From Myxococcales bacterium (lineage in GTDB: Bacteria > Myxococcota_A > Polyangia > Nannocystales > Nannocystaceae), in NCBI GenBank assembly GCA_020633315.1, contig JACKDV010000002.1, positions 372,001 to 436,000 of the forward strand: a DNA stretch of 64,000 bases, given 5' to 3'. Of the stretch, positions 17,249 to 25,753 are shown one piece after another (position 1 is the first letter of the stretch; every line of letters begins with the position of its first letter). A model generated the notes under the pieces. It saw only the letters and a list, made by a program, of their open reading frames with translations. It made no database searches and had not been told where the DNA came from. Both the position numbers and the translations under genes were made by a program.

Positions 17249-18061
17249 TCACTGCGACACGCAGTACAGCCTCGGCTGCCCGCTGCAGGGCAGCGGCACC
17301 TCGGTGTCCAGCCATCGCATCGGGTCCATCGGCAGCCCCACGGTCCCGTAGAACGCGGGATCGTCGACGCTCCAGCCCACGCAGTTGTCCACCGTCGATC
17401 CGGTCCACACCAGATCCTGCTCGGGGACCGCCAGGCCGCTCTCGTCGTAGCCGGGGCGGGCCAGCAGCGTGCCCGACAGCAGCTGGGCCTCGTCGTTCGC
17501 GAGCAGGTCGCCGTTGGTGTTGACCACCTCGCCGGTGATCGTGATCCGGGCGTCGAAGGAGGTCACCGCGTCGCGGAGCACGGCCACCCACGTCGTGTCA
17601 CGGATCCCCTTGCCGAGATCGGTGCAGATGAGGTCGGCCCCGTCCAGGCCCGCCAGCTGGGCGCCGGTGTGCTGGGTGGAGGTGGTGAACAGGATGTGCG
17701 CGGGCTCGGCCCCGGTGGTCGACTCGCCCTCGCCCGTGCTGGCGCCGGTGCTGCCGTCGTCGACCGACGAGTGGGTCGTGCTCCCGTCGCCGGTGGTCGA
17801 CTCGGCGGTGGTGGAGCCGACGGGGCCCGTGGTGGTCGTGTCCTCGGGGATCCGGCACTCGCCGGCGAAGCACACGTAGTCGGCGCTGCAGGTGCCGTTG
17901 GGGAAGCACGAGCACCCCAGCAAGCCCTGCTCGCAGGTGCCGGCGGTGCCGCTGGCGGTCTGCGCGGGGTCGTCGTCGGTGGGGGTGTCCTCGAAGCAGG
18001 CGGCGAGGGGCGTGAGCAGGCCGAGCAGGACCAGACGGACGAAGGGGCGCACGGCCGGCAT
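17249..18061 (-). CDS. DUF1554-like lipoprotein
   Basis: 270 residues from ATG 18061. Lipobox LTPLAAC, a short Cys cluster (QGLLGCSCFPNGTCSADYVC), a ~45-residue Ser/Thr/Gly linker, then a ~150-residue domain: ILFTTSTQHTGAQLAGLDGA, WVAVLRD, LVWTGSTVDNCVGWS, and the closing LPCSGQPRLYCVSQ. This order (F-x-T-S-T at the start, W-T-G, N-C-x-G-W, R-L-Y-C at the end) is that of the DUF1554 family of lectin-like lipoproteins first noted in Leptospira, found widely in myxobacteria. Ligand unknown. It is transcribed towards the disulfide-repeat lipoprotein gene, 148 bases away. Confidence 0.85.
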   Translation of the reverse strand: MPAVRPFVRLVLLGLLTPLAACFEDTPTDDDPAQTASGTAGTCEQGLLGCSCFPNGTCSADYVCFAGECRIPEDTTTTGPVGSTTAESTTGDGSTTHSSVDDGSTGASTGEGESTTGAEPAHILFTTSTQHTGAQLAGLDGADLICTDLGKGIRDTTWVAVLRDAVTSFDARITITGEVVNTNGDLLANDEAQLLSGTLLARPGYDESGLAVPEQDLVWTGSTVDNCVGWSVDDPAFYGTVGLPMDPMRWLDTEVPLPCSGQPRLYCVSQ

Positions 18062-18089
18062 GATAGCGCGGCCGCGGCCCCCTCGCGTC

Positions 18090-18112
18090 CCGGGCCTGGA
18101 TCCCAGGCTCGG
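18090..18112 (-). terminator. Hairpin after the fad operon
   Basis: A 10-bp stem with one G-T pair (CCGGGCCTGG / CCAGGCTCGG) around a three-base loop, two bases past the stop of the multifunctional beta-oxidation gene on the minus strand. No T-tract. Its position fits the end of the fad transcript before the next lipoprotein gene starts at 18061. Confidence 0.5.
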
Positions 18113-18113
18113 A

Positions 18114-20255
18114 TCAGACCGCCTCGAAGAAGCGCTCGCCGTTCTCGACCATGCTGCGCAGCAGCTTCGGCGGCCGATAGCGCTCGCCGTAGGCGTCGGC
18201 GAAGCCGTCCATCTCGGCCACGAATTCTCGCACCCCGATGCGATCGATGTAGCTGAGCGGACCGCCGGTGTTGGGGGCGAAGCCGACACCGAAGATCGCG
18301 CCCACCTCGGCGTCGCGCGGGCGCTCGATCACCTCGTCCTCCACGCAGCGCGCTGCCTCGAGGGCCTGCAGCCCCAGCAGCCGCCGCCCGATGAGCTCCA
18401 CGCCGGTCTGCTCTGGGGTGCCGCTGGCCAACTCCTTCAGGCCCGACCACAGCCGCCGCCCGTCCTTGCCGTAGTCGTAGAAGCCCTGACCCGCGGCCTT
18501 GCCGTGACGGCCCCGCTCGACCATGGCCTCCACCAGCGCCACCCCCGGGATGTCGAGGGTGCGGCCGTACTCGCGGCCCTGCTTGAAGCCCTTGGCGGCC
18601 AGGGTGAGCGTGACCTCGTCGAACACCTGCAGCGGCGCGACCACCATGCCCGCGGCCCGGGCCGCCCACTCGATGGTGGCCGGGTCGTGCCCCTCGGCGA
18701 CCAGCTGCGCGCCCTCGACGATGTACGCCGAGAACACCCGCGTGGTGTAGAAGCCATAGCCGTCGCCCACCACGATGGGGAGCTTCTTGATCGCCCGGGT
18801 GAAGGCGAGCGAGCGGGCCAGGGTCTGCTCCGAGGTGCCCTTGGGGGTGATGATCTCGAGCAGCTGCATCTTCTCCACCGGCGAGAAGAAGTGCATGCCG
18901 ATGAAGCGATCGGGGTGCGCGGAGGCCTTGGCCAGGTCGCCGATGGGGATGGCCGAGGTGTTGGAGGCCCACACCCCGCCCTCGGCGAGCACGGGCTCGG
19001 TCTCGCGGGTGACCATGTGCTTGAGCTCGAGGCTCTCGAACACCGCCTCGATCACCAGGTCGCAGCCCTGCAGCTCGCCCACGCTCAGGGTGCCGCTCAC
19101 CCGCCCGCGCAGCGCCTTGCGCTGGTCCTCGCCCAGGTGCCGCAGCTTGGCGACCTCGGCGTCCACGTGGGCCAGGCCGCGCTCGAGCGCCTCGGGCTTG
19201 ACGTCCTTGAGCACCACCTGCAGGCCCGCCTTGGCGCAGATGAAGGCCAGGCCCGCGCCCATCATGCCGGCGCCCAGGATGCCCACCTTGGTGAAGCCGT
19301 GCTCCTCGGCGCGAGGCAGGCCCTCGTGCTTCTCGGCCGCGGTGCGGTGGAACCACAGGGTGCGGATCATGTCCTTGGCCTGGTCGGAGGTGGCGAGCTT
19401 GGTGAAGTAGCGCATCTCCACCTCGAGCGCGCGATCGAAGACCAGCGCGCAGCCCTCTTGCACCGCCGACAGGGCGTCCTCGGCCGCGGGGAAGGCCCCG
19501 GCGGTCTTCTTGAAGAGCATGGCCGCGGCGGCCATGAAGATGTTGCGGGCATCGGCCCCGCCCGGCCGCGGGCCGGGGAAGCGGAAGCGCTTGTCGTCCC
19601 AGGGCTGGATCGCCTTGGGGTTGGCCTGGATCCACTCGCGCGCGGCCGCCATCACGGCGTCGGCGTCGGGCCGCAGCTCGTCCACCAGCCCCACCTTCTT
19701 GGCCTGGGGGGCGCGCACGATCTTGCCCTGCAGGATGTGCTCGAGCGCGGCCTGGATTCCGATGAGCCGAGGCAGGCGCTGGGTGCCGCCGGCCCCCGGG
19801 ATCACGCCCAGGCTCACCTCGGGGAGGCCGAGCTGGACCCGCGGGTCCTCGAGCGCGATGCGACGCTTGCAGGCCATGGCCAGCTCGTAGCCGCCGCCGA
19901 GGGCCGAGCCGGTGAGCGCGGCCACGGTGGGCACGGGCAGCTTCTCGAGCCGGCGCAGCAGCCCGGAGAGCTCGCGCAGCCGGCCCATCAGCGACGCGGG
20001 GTCGCGCTCGCGGTAGAGCCGGTCGATGTCGGCGCCCACGCAGAAGTCCTTGTGCCCGGAGGCGAGCACCAGGCCGCGCAGGCCCTCCTGGCCCTCGGCC
20101 CAGTCGAGGCCCTGCTGCAGGGTGAGGCCGAAGTCGTCGTTGATCTTGTTGGCGCGCCCTGCCATCCGCAGCGTGATGGTGGCGATCCCGGCGGCGGGAT
20201 CGAACGAGAGCGCGGCCTGGCCGTTGTCGGTGGTGGTCTCGATGGTCTTGCTCAT
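18114..20255 (-). CDS. fadJ: Multifunctional enoyl-CoA hydratase / 3-hydroxyacyl-CoA dehydrogenase
   Basis: 713 residues, about the length of FadJ. The N-terminal crotonase domain (~1-190) has both catalytic Glu residues: E124 in GGGYELA and E146 in LGLPEV, with the GAGGTQRLPR loop. The 3-hydroxyacyl-CoA dehydrogenase part has the NAD site GAGMMG (328-333), catalytic H455 in MHFFSPVEKMQL, and the two C-terminal dimerisation domains. It hydrates enoyl-CoA and oxidises 3-hydroxyacyl-CoA in fatty-acid beta-oxidation. The thiolase gene lies 26 bases upstream in the same operon. The symbol is by family; fadB is the alternative name. Confidence 0.95.
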   Translation of the reverse strand: MSKTIETTTDNGQAALSFDPAAGIATITLRMAGRANKINDDFGLTLQQGLDWAEGQEGLRGLVLASGHKDFCVGADIDRLYRERDPASLMGRLRELSGLLRRLEKLPVPTVAALTGSALGGGYELAMACKRRIALEDPRVQLGLPEVSLGVIPGAGGTQRLPRLIGIQAALEHILQGKIVRAPQAKKVGLVDELRPDADAVMAAAREWIQANPKAIQPWDDKRFRFPGPRPGGADARNIFMAAAAMLFKKTAGAFPAAEDALSAVQEGCALVFDRALEVEMRYFTKLATSDQAKDMIRTLWFHRTAAEKHEGLPRAEEHGFTKVGILGAGMMGAGLAFICAKAGLQVVLKDVKPEALERGLAHVDAEVAKLRHLGEDQRKALRGRVSGTLSVGELQGCDLVIEAVFESLELKHMVTRETEPVLAEGGVWASNTSAIPIGDLAKASAHPDRFIGMHFFSPVEKMQLLEIITPKGTSEQTLARSLAFTRAIKKLPIVVGDGYGFYTTRVFSAYIVEGAQLVAEGHDPATIEWAARAAGMVVAPLQVFDEVTLTLAAKGFKQGREYGRTLDIPGVALVEAMVERGRHGKAAGQGFYDYGKDGRRLWSGLKELASGTPEQTGVELIGRRLLGLQALEAARCVEDEVIERPRDAEVGAIFGVGFAPNTGGPLSYIDRIGVREFVAEMDGFADAYGERYRPPKLLRSMVENGERFFEAV

Positions 20256-20281
20256 GATCCTGGCTCCCCGATCGAAGGTGG

Positions 20282-21487
20282 CTACACGCGCTCCACGACG
20301 GTGGCGATGCCCATGCCGCCGCCGATGCACAGGGTGACGAGGCCGGTGCTCAGGTTGCGGTCCTCGAGGGCGTCGAGCAGGGTGCTCATCAGCATGGCCC
20401 CGGTGGCGCCCAGCGGGTGCCCCAGCGCGATGGCGCCGCCGTTGACGTTGACCTTGTCGTGGGGGACGCCCAGCTCCTGCATGAAGGCCAGGGGCACGGC
20501 CGCGAACGCCTCGTTGACCTCGAACAGGTCGATGTCGCCGATCTCCATGCCGGCCTTGTGCAGCGCGCGGCGGGAGGCGGGCATGGGCCCGGCGAGCATG
20601 AGGATGGGGTCGGTGCCGACCACGGCCACCGAGCGCACCCGGGCGCGGGGCGTCAGGCCCATGGCCTCGCCCTTCTCCTTGGTGGCCACGATCTGCGCGG
20701 CCGCGCCGTCGACGATGCCCGAGGAGTTGCCCGCGTGGTGGATGTGATCGATGCGCTCCACCTGCGGGTAGCGCCCGCGGGTGAGCGAGTCGAGGCCGAA
20801 CTGCCGCCCCATGGTCTCGAAGGAGGCCGACAGCTCGCCGAGCTTCTCCAGGGTGGTTTCGGGGCGCGGGTACTCGTCGCGGGCGAGCACGGTCAGGCCG
20901 CTGTCGTCCACCACGGGCACCACGCTGCGATCGAAGCGATGGTGCTCGATGGCGTCGACGGCTCGCTGCTGGCTGGCCAGCGCGAAGCGATCCACGTCGT
21001 CGCGGGTGATGCCCCGCAGGGTGGCGAGCAGGTCGGCGCTGATGCCCTGGGGCACCGAGCCCACGTTCCACTGCGTGCGCGGGTCCCAGATGGCCCCGCC
21101 GTCGCTGCCCATCTTCACCCGCGACATGCTCTCCACGCCGCCCGCGACCACCAGGTCGTAGAAGCCCGAGGCGACCATGGCCGCGGCGTCGTTGATGGCC
21201 TGCAGGCCCGAGCCGCAGAAGCGGTTGAGGGTGACGCCGGGGGCGTCGACGTCGTAGCCGGCCTCGAGCGCGGCGAAGCGGGCGATGCAGGCCCCCTGAT
21301 CGCCGGTCTGGGTCACGCAGCCCACCACCACGTCGTCGACCTGGGTGGTGTCGAGCTCGTTGCGGTCGCGCAGGGCGGCCAGCGACTGGGCGAGCAGGTC
21401 GACGGGGCGCACGGTGTACAGGCTGCCGCTCTCCTTCCCGCGACCTCGCGGGGTACGGACGGCATCGAACAGGTAGGCGTCGGGCAC
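20282..21487 (-). CDS. fadA: Acetyl-CoA acyltransferase (thiolase)
   Basis: 401 residues. The acyl-enzyme Cys is in LNRFCGSGLQAI (~C94), the His in GGAIALGHPLGATGA and the second Cys in LCIGGGMG, the three thiolase active-site motifs. It cleaves 3-ketoacyl-CoA with CoA, the last step of beta-oxidation, in a complex with the multifunctional protein encoded 26 bases downstream. The start is GTG 21487, with AGAGGAG about nine bases before it; an ATG at 21523 lies inside the perfect palindrome and would make the operator part of the gene, so it is rejected. Expression is probably controlled by the divergent MarR protein. Confidence 0.95.
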   Translation of the reverse strand: MPDAYLFDAVRTPRGRGKESGSLYTVRPVDLLAQSLAALRDRNELDTTQVDDVVVGCVTQTGDQGACIARFAALEAGYDVDAPGVTLNRFCGSGLQAINDAAAMVASGFYDLVVAGGVESMSRVKMGSDGGAIWDPRTQWNVGSVPQGISADLLATLRGITRDDVDRFALASQQRAVDAIEHHRFDRSVVPVVDDSGLTVLARDEYPRPETTLEKLGELSASFETMGRQFGLDSLTRGRYPQVERIDHIHHAGNSSGIVDGAAAQIVATKEKGEAMGLTPRARVRSVAVVGTDPILMLAGPMPASRRALHKAGMEIGDIDLFEVNEAFAAVPLAFMQELGVPHDKVNVNGGAIALGHPLGATGAMLMSTLLDALEDRNLSTGLVTLCIGGGMGIATVVERV

Positions 21488-21506
21488 GGCGGGCTCCTCT
21501 CTTTGA

Positions 21507-21538
21507 CGGGAGATACTAAGCATGCTTAGTATCTCCCG
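21507..21538. promoter_or_regulatory. Perfect 32-bp palindrome, likely MarR operator
   Basis: Every base of 21507-21538 pairs with its mirror (half-site CGGGAGATACTAAGCA). It lies in the 93-base gap between the divergent thiolase and MarR genes. On the plus strand a TTGACG box at 21503-21508 and TAGTAT at 21527-21532 (18-base spacer) make a plausible promoter for marR overlapped by the palindrome. MarR dimers bind such dyads and often repress both divergent units. The AT-rich core is strikingly unlike the local base composition. Confidence 0.8.
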
Positions 21539-21580
21539 GCCAGGGGCGCTGGGCCCCGGGCGATGTGAGCCTTCGCGACC

Positions 21581-22141
21581 ATGTCCGCGCCCGACCTCGA
21601 GCCCGAGCCCGAGCCGCCGGCGAGCCCCGACGCGGCCGGCGAGCGCGCGGGTGCCCCCTCGCTCGAGCTGCGGCGGCTGCAGACCGAGGCCTTCCTCAAC
21701 TTCGGCCGGCTGCACCGCGCCCTCGATTCCTGCGTGGGGACGCTGTTCGCCCGCGAGGGCCTCGAGGGGATCACGCCGGCCCAGTCGGCGCTGCTGATGG
21801 TGTTGTTCCAGGCCCGGCGTCCGCTGACGGCGCGCGAGCTGGCCGAGCACCAAGGCCTGTCGCAGCCCACCATCGGGCGCTTCGTGCGAGCGCTGGAGAC
21901 CGAGGGCTGGGTGAGCCGCGAGGTCGATCCCCAGGATGCCCGGGCCATCCTCATTCGTCCCACCCGCAAGGCACGGCGCGCCCTGCCGCGCTTCATCGCG
22001 GTGTCCAACGCCATGCTCGATCGCGCGTTCGAGGGCTTTGGCGAGGTCGCGGTGCGGCGGGTGGCGAGCACCACCCGGCGGCTGCGCGAGAACCTCGAAC
22101 GAGCCGAGCGCGAGGCCGCGGGCGATCGCGACGAGCGTTGA
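21581..22141 (+). CDS. MarR-family transcriptional regulator
   Basis: 186 residues. After a disordered Pro/Glu/Ala-rich N-terminus (~30 residues), the winged-helix domain is clear: ITPAQSALLMVLFQARRPLT, the recognition helix region LAEHQGLSQPTIGRFVRALE, and the wing WVSREVDPQDARAILIRPT with the family's D-x-R motif. It is divergent from the beta-oxidation operon and faces a perfect palindrome, so it most likely senses fatty acid, acyl-CoA or a related ligand and represses the operon and itself. That role is inferred from position. Confidence 0.9.
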   Translation: MSAPDLEPEPEPPASPDAAGERAGAPSLELRRLQTEAFLNFGRLHRALDSCVGTLFAREGLEGITPAQSALLMVLFQARRPLTARELAEHQGLSQPTIGRFVRALETEGWVSREVDPQDARAILIRPTRKARRALPRFIAVSNAMLDRAFEGFGEVAVRRVASTTRRLRENLERAEREAAGDRDER

Positions 22142-22231
22142 TTCGGCCCGCAGGGCCCGCGGAACCCGTTTCCTCGGCCCCTGCCCGCGGGCGGCTGCGA
22201 GGGGGACGCCGGTCGTCTATATAACGGCGCC

Positions 22232-24358
22232 ATGAGCCCCTTCGACGGTCGCCGACGCTGGATCCTCGACGCCTGCCTGGCCTGCGCGCTGGTCGTGCCC
22301 GCGTGCACCAAGAAGACCGACGACGGCACCATCCCGCCGGTCGGGGGCGGCGATCCGGTGAGCACCCCGGCGATCGAGCTGGCGCCCGTCGACCATGCCT
22401 CGCAGCTGCTGCCGCGCGACACCGTGATGCTGTTCATGGGCAGCAGCGTGGCCCGGGCCGCCGAGGTGCTCGAGCGCGAGCGCCTGCTCGACGAGTTCCG
22501 TCCGCAGTACGAGGGGATCAAGTCGGTGATGACGGGGGCGCTCGGGCACGACCTGCTCGACCCCGCCGCGTGGGCCGAGGTGGGCCTGGACTCGCAGGGC
22601 CCGCTGGGCATCGCCTTCACCGACGTGGTGGGCGGCGAGATCGTGCTGCTGGGCACGATCTCCGACCGGGCCAAGCTCGTCGCCTGGGCGCGCGGCACCG
22701 CGGGCAAGAGCGGGCAGGAGCTGGTCGAGGAGGCCTACGGCCCGGCCTCGGTGCTGCGGCCGAAGAACGACGACGGCCCCTCGATCGTCATGCGCGACTC
22801 GCTGGTGGCCCTGGTGTTCCCGAGCAACAACGGGGATCCCACCCGCGAGCTCGCCGGGCGCATGGCCACCATGGAGCCCAACCTCTCGCTGGGCGGCTCG
22901 GTGGGCTACCGCAAGTCCACGGGCGGCCTGCGGGCGGCCGACATCACCGTGTTCATGGACATCGAGCGCATGGTGTCGCAGAGCAACTCCGAGGCGGAGT
23001 CGCGCAGCTCGGGGCCCCAGAGCAACTGGGCCCAGGAAGACCTCGAGCGGGCCCAGAAGGAAGGCGCGTCGCCCGAGCGCCTGGCCGTGCTCGAGCAGCA
23101 GGCGGCCGAGGTGAGCGAGGCCCACGCGCGGTGGCGGGCGACCGAGGAGGCCGAGCGGGCGCTCAACGAGCTGCTGGTCTCGGGGATCGAGGGGGTGAGC
23201 TTCACCGTGACGGACAAGCGCACCGGGCCGATCCTCGACGGGCGGATCGCAGCGGGCGAGGAGGCGTTCGTGCGCCGGCTGCTCGACAACCGCAGCGGCG
23301 CGCCGGTGCTGCCGGTGGCGATGAACGGGGCGCCGCTGTGGTGCGCCTCGGGCAAGGTGGGCGTGGATGCGCTGTTCGAGCTGGCCGAGGCCACCGCGGC
23401 GATCGACGGCAAGAGCTGGTCCTCGGTGGTGGCGATGGCCAAGACCGACCTCGGCCTCGATCTCGACGCCGACCTGCGCCCTGCCCTGGGCGGCGAGGCG
23501 GGCCTGTGCCTCACCCTCGACGGCAAGCTCGATCCCACCGCGGACGAGCCGGGCAAGGCGATCGGCCTGGGGGCATGGGTGCAGGTGAGCGACGAGGCCA
23601 AGGCCAAGTACTTGCTGGCCAAGGTCGCCAGCGCCCACGGGGTGCTGGGCGGCCGCATGAAGAAGCGAGGCGGCGGCTACGAGGTGGCGGTGCCCAAGTG
23701 GCGCACCCTCTATGCCGACCCGGTGGGAGACCGCATCGTGCTCAGCAGCGACCCCGAGCTGGCCAAGCGGATCGCCGCCGGGGATCCGGGCTCGATGCCC
23801 AGCAAGATCGTCCCCGCCTCGGCCCGCGGCGCGATGGGCCTGGCCGGCACCGCGGGCACGCAGGCGATCGACCTGTCGCTGATGACCATGTTCTTCGCGG
23901 TGAGACGCGCGAGCTTCGGCGAGGTGGAGGTGGAGGTGGCGGCCCCGGGCTTCTCCGCCGAGGAGATGAAGAAGGTCCCGCTGTCGGCCAAGTCCAAGAA
24001 GGTCCGCAAGGCGCTCGACAAGGCCAACGCCGCGGTCGAGAAGGCGGAGGACGAGCGCAGCGCCGCCGAGCTCGAGCAGCTGATGGCCATCTCCAACCCG
24101 CTGGGCATCGGCGTGGTGGCGGCCATCGAGGACGACCGCGGCTTCACCCTCACCGGCGGGCAGTTCATCCGCGCCGAGAGCATGGGCCGGGTGCTCGAGG
24201 GCCTGCTGCGGGCCGCGAGCGGCGGGGGCCCGCAGACGAGCCCCGAGCAGCGCCAGGCCCTCGAGGCCGCGTGGGAGCAGCAGGGGGAGGCGCGCTCGGC
24301 CTACATCGAGGCGCGGCTCGAGGACGCCGGGCGCTTCAAGGCGAAGAAGGGTCGGTAG
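22232..24358 (+). CDS. Large lipoprotein, unknown function (DUF3352-like)
   Basis: 708 residues. Signal peptide with lipobox LVVPAC, then a short Gly/Pro linker. Most of the protein is alpha/beta with repeated Leu/Val strands and long charged helices (residues ~260-310 and ~575-610 are Glu/Lys/Ala-rich and may be coiled). VDHASQLLPRDTVMLFMGSS and the later FTLTGGQFIRAESMG block resemble the periplasmic DUF3352 group, but this is weak. It ends in a basic tail (RFKAKKGR). A TATATAAC sequence at about 22218 may contribute to the promoter. It is followed by a strong stem-loop. Confidence 0.78.
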   Translation: MSPFDGRRRWILDACLACALVVPACTKKTDDGTIPPVGGGDPVSTPAIELAPVDHASQLLPRDTVMLFMGSSVARAAEVLERERLLDEFRPQYEGIKSVMTGALGHDLLDPAAWAEVGLDSQGPLGIAFTDVVGGEIVLLGTISDRAKLVAWARGTAGKSGQELVEEAYGPASVLRPKNDDGPSIVMRDSLVALVFPSNNGDPTRELAGRMATMEPNLSLGGSVGYRKSTGGLRAADITVFMDIERMVSQSNSEAESRSSGPQSNWAQEDLERAQKEGASPERLAVLEQQAAEVSEAHARWRATEEAERALNELLVSGIEGVSFTVTDKRTGPILDGRIAAGEEAFVRRLLDNRSGAPVLPVAMNGAPLWCASGKVGVDALFELAEATAAIDGKSWSSVVAMAKTDLGLDLDADLRPALGGEAGLCLTLDGKLDPTADEPGKAIGLGAWVQVSDEAKAKYLLAKVASAHGVLGGRMKKRGGGYEVAVPKWRTLYADPVGDRIVLSSDPELAKRIAAGDPGSMPSKIVPASARGAMGLAGTAGTQAIDLSLMTMFFAVRRASFGEVEVEVAAPGFSAEEMKKVPLSAKSKKVRKALDKANAAVEKAEDERSAAELEQLMAISNPLGIGVVAAIEDDRGFTLTGGQFIRAESMGRVLEGLLRAASGGGPQTSPEQRQALEAAWEQQGEARSAYIEARLEDAGRFKAKKGR

Positions 24359-24385
24359 GCTCGAGCCGGCCAGCTCGGTCGCCGG

Positions 24386-24410
24386 GCGGTCGCTCGCGGA
24401 GAGCGACCGC
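24386..24410 (+). terminator. Stem-loop after the large lipoprotein gene
   Basis: Perfect 10-bp stem (GCGGTCGCTC / GAGCGACCGC) with a five-base loop, 27 bases past the stop of the 22232-24358 gene and facing the end of the convergent patatin gene. It has no T-run directly after it. Confidence 0.6.
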
Positions 24411-24498
24411 GGACCCGGTCACCGCCCTTTGATGTCTCACACATTGCGGCCGGCCCAGTCGAGCATGGTCTTCGAGAAGAGTCGGCGGGCCGACGACT

Positions 24499-25707
24499 CT
24501 ACCAGCTGGTCCGGTGCAGATCCGCCCAGTCCTCGTTCCAGAATTCCGAGACCCAGTCGATGACGTTGTTGTAGTCCTTGTCCCGTCGCTGGCGTTCCGA
24601 CTGTGTCTTCCGAAGCTCGAGCTGCTTGTTCCACTCCTGGTCCGCGAGCTTCTCGTACATCTCCCGCACTCGCTTGAGCTTCACGAGCCATCGGCTGATG
24701 ATCGAGGCCATCTTCCACGTTTCCATCTCGCACTCCACGCGGTGATAGCGATGGACGCCCAGGAGCATCTGGGCGATTCGCTGATCGGCGGCCGACGCTC
24801 CGCCGATCAGGACGTCTACGAAGTTGTGTGGGGTCTTCGCGCGAAGGTGCCGCAGCCACCCCCACGTGATCGGCTCCGAGCCATCGCTGCCCGCGGTCCA
24901 GGACATGGGCCTGGCCCCAAAGGAGAGCACTCGCAGGTACGGGGTGTACCGGCGCGCGGTCCAGAAGTAGTCCTCTCCACCCTTTGCGCAGCACAGCAGC
25001 GCATCGCTCACTCCGGTGAAGGTGGGGTTGTTGTTGGCGACCCCGCCGTCGATGAGCCAGTCGCCGAGGGCCGGCCGGAACCACCCTCTCCCCGCGGCCC
25101 CGTCGCCGCGGCGGATGGGGAGCAAGAACGGGAGCGCGCTGGCGGCGAGCGCTGCCTTCGATATCGGCGTGTTCTTGCTCGCATGAGGACCGTGGCTCAT
25201 GAAGCTGTTGATCTGCTGGGTCTTCATGTTGAAGGAGACGACGCTCACCGGCCGGGTGGTGAGGTCATCGAGCTCCATGCGCTCGCCGAAGTGGCGCTCG
25301 ATGAGAGACGAGAGCTTCCGGCCCGACAGCGGCGCGATTCCGGCGACGAACCGCACCCACTCCCGCGGGGACGGTCGAAATGCATCGAGGGTCTCCCACT
25401 GGAACCCCAGCGCCACGTCGATGGCCTGAAGCGCGCTCTTTCCCTCTTGTAGGGCCTTGGACAGCGACAGGGCGATGAGCGCTCCATTGGACGTGCCGCA
25501 GAACAGGGACGTCTTGGCGAGGAGGCCCTTCGTCTTCTCGTCCTGCTCCAGCCTTCGGAGCAGCTCGAGACTGGCGGGCCCCGAGGGACCCCCATCGAAG
25601 CACATGATCCGCAGCGGCTGGGGCAGAGGCTCGGGCTGCTCCGAGCTCCGTTGCCTGACGTGCTCTTGGATTCCCACGACGATCTGCTCGAAGCTCGATT
25701 GCTGCAT
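24499..25707 (-). CDS. Patatin-like phospholipase
   Basis: 402 residues, no signal peptide. The oxyanion hole loop is FDGGPSGPAS (38-46), the nucleophile elbow is GTSNG with Ser73, and the catalytic Asp is in the DGG at 220-222, so the Ser-Asp dyad of patatins is complete. They hydrolyse acyl groups from phospholipids. The C-terminal ~100 residues are helical and rich in Lys/Arg/Glu (KRVREMYEKLADQEWNKQL), unlike the usual end of the family. The codon use is more AT-rich at the third position than its neighbours, so the gene may be acquired. No cyclic-nucleotide synthase or nuclease is next to it, so nothing supports a CBASS role here. Confidence 0.88.
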   Translation of the reverse strand: MQQSSFEQIVVGIQEHVRQRSSEQPEPLPQPLRIMCFDGGPSGPASLELLRRLEQDEKTKGLLAKTSLFCGTSNGALIALSLSKALQEGKSALQAIDVALGFQWETLDAFRPSPREWVRFVAGIAPLSGRKLSSLIERHFGERMELDDLTTRPVSVVSFNMKTQQINSFMSHGPHASKNTPISKAALAASALPFLLPIRRGDGAAGRGWFRPALGDWLIDGGVANNNPTFTGVSDALLCCAKGGEDYFWTARRYTPYLRVLSFGARPMSWTAGSDGSEPITWGWLRHLRAKTPHNFVDVLIGGASAADQRIAQMLLGVHRYHRVECEMETWKMASIISRWLVKLKRVREMYEKLADQEWNKQLELRKTQSERQRRDKDYNNVIDWVSEFWNEDWADLHRTSW

Positions 25708-25753
25708 GGTCCTGTCCGTCTACACATCGTAGTCCAACCATGGCCGGGCGCCG

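Noticed and set aside
17892..20747. Long plus-strand open frame of about 950 codons opposite the fad genes
   Set aside because: It is antisense to a clear FadJ-type gene, is rich in Leu/Gly/His/Arg from reading GC-rich codons backwards, and has no motif.
21487..21523. Thiolase start at ATG 21523
   Set aside because: It would place the coding start inside the perfect palindrome; GTG 21487 has a good AGAGGAG site before it.
24499..25707. Patatin as part of a CBASS anti-phage system
   Set aside because: No CD-NTase, Cap2/Cap3 or other CBASS gene is adjacent; both neighbours are housekeeping or hypothetical genes.
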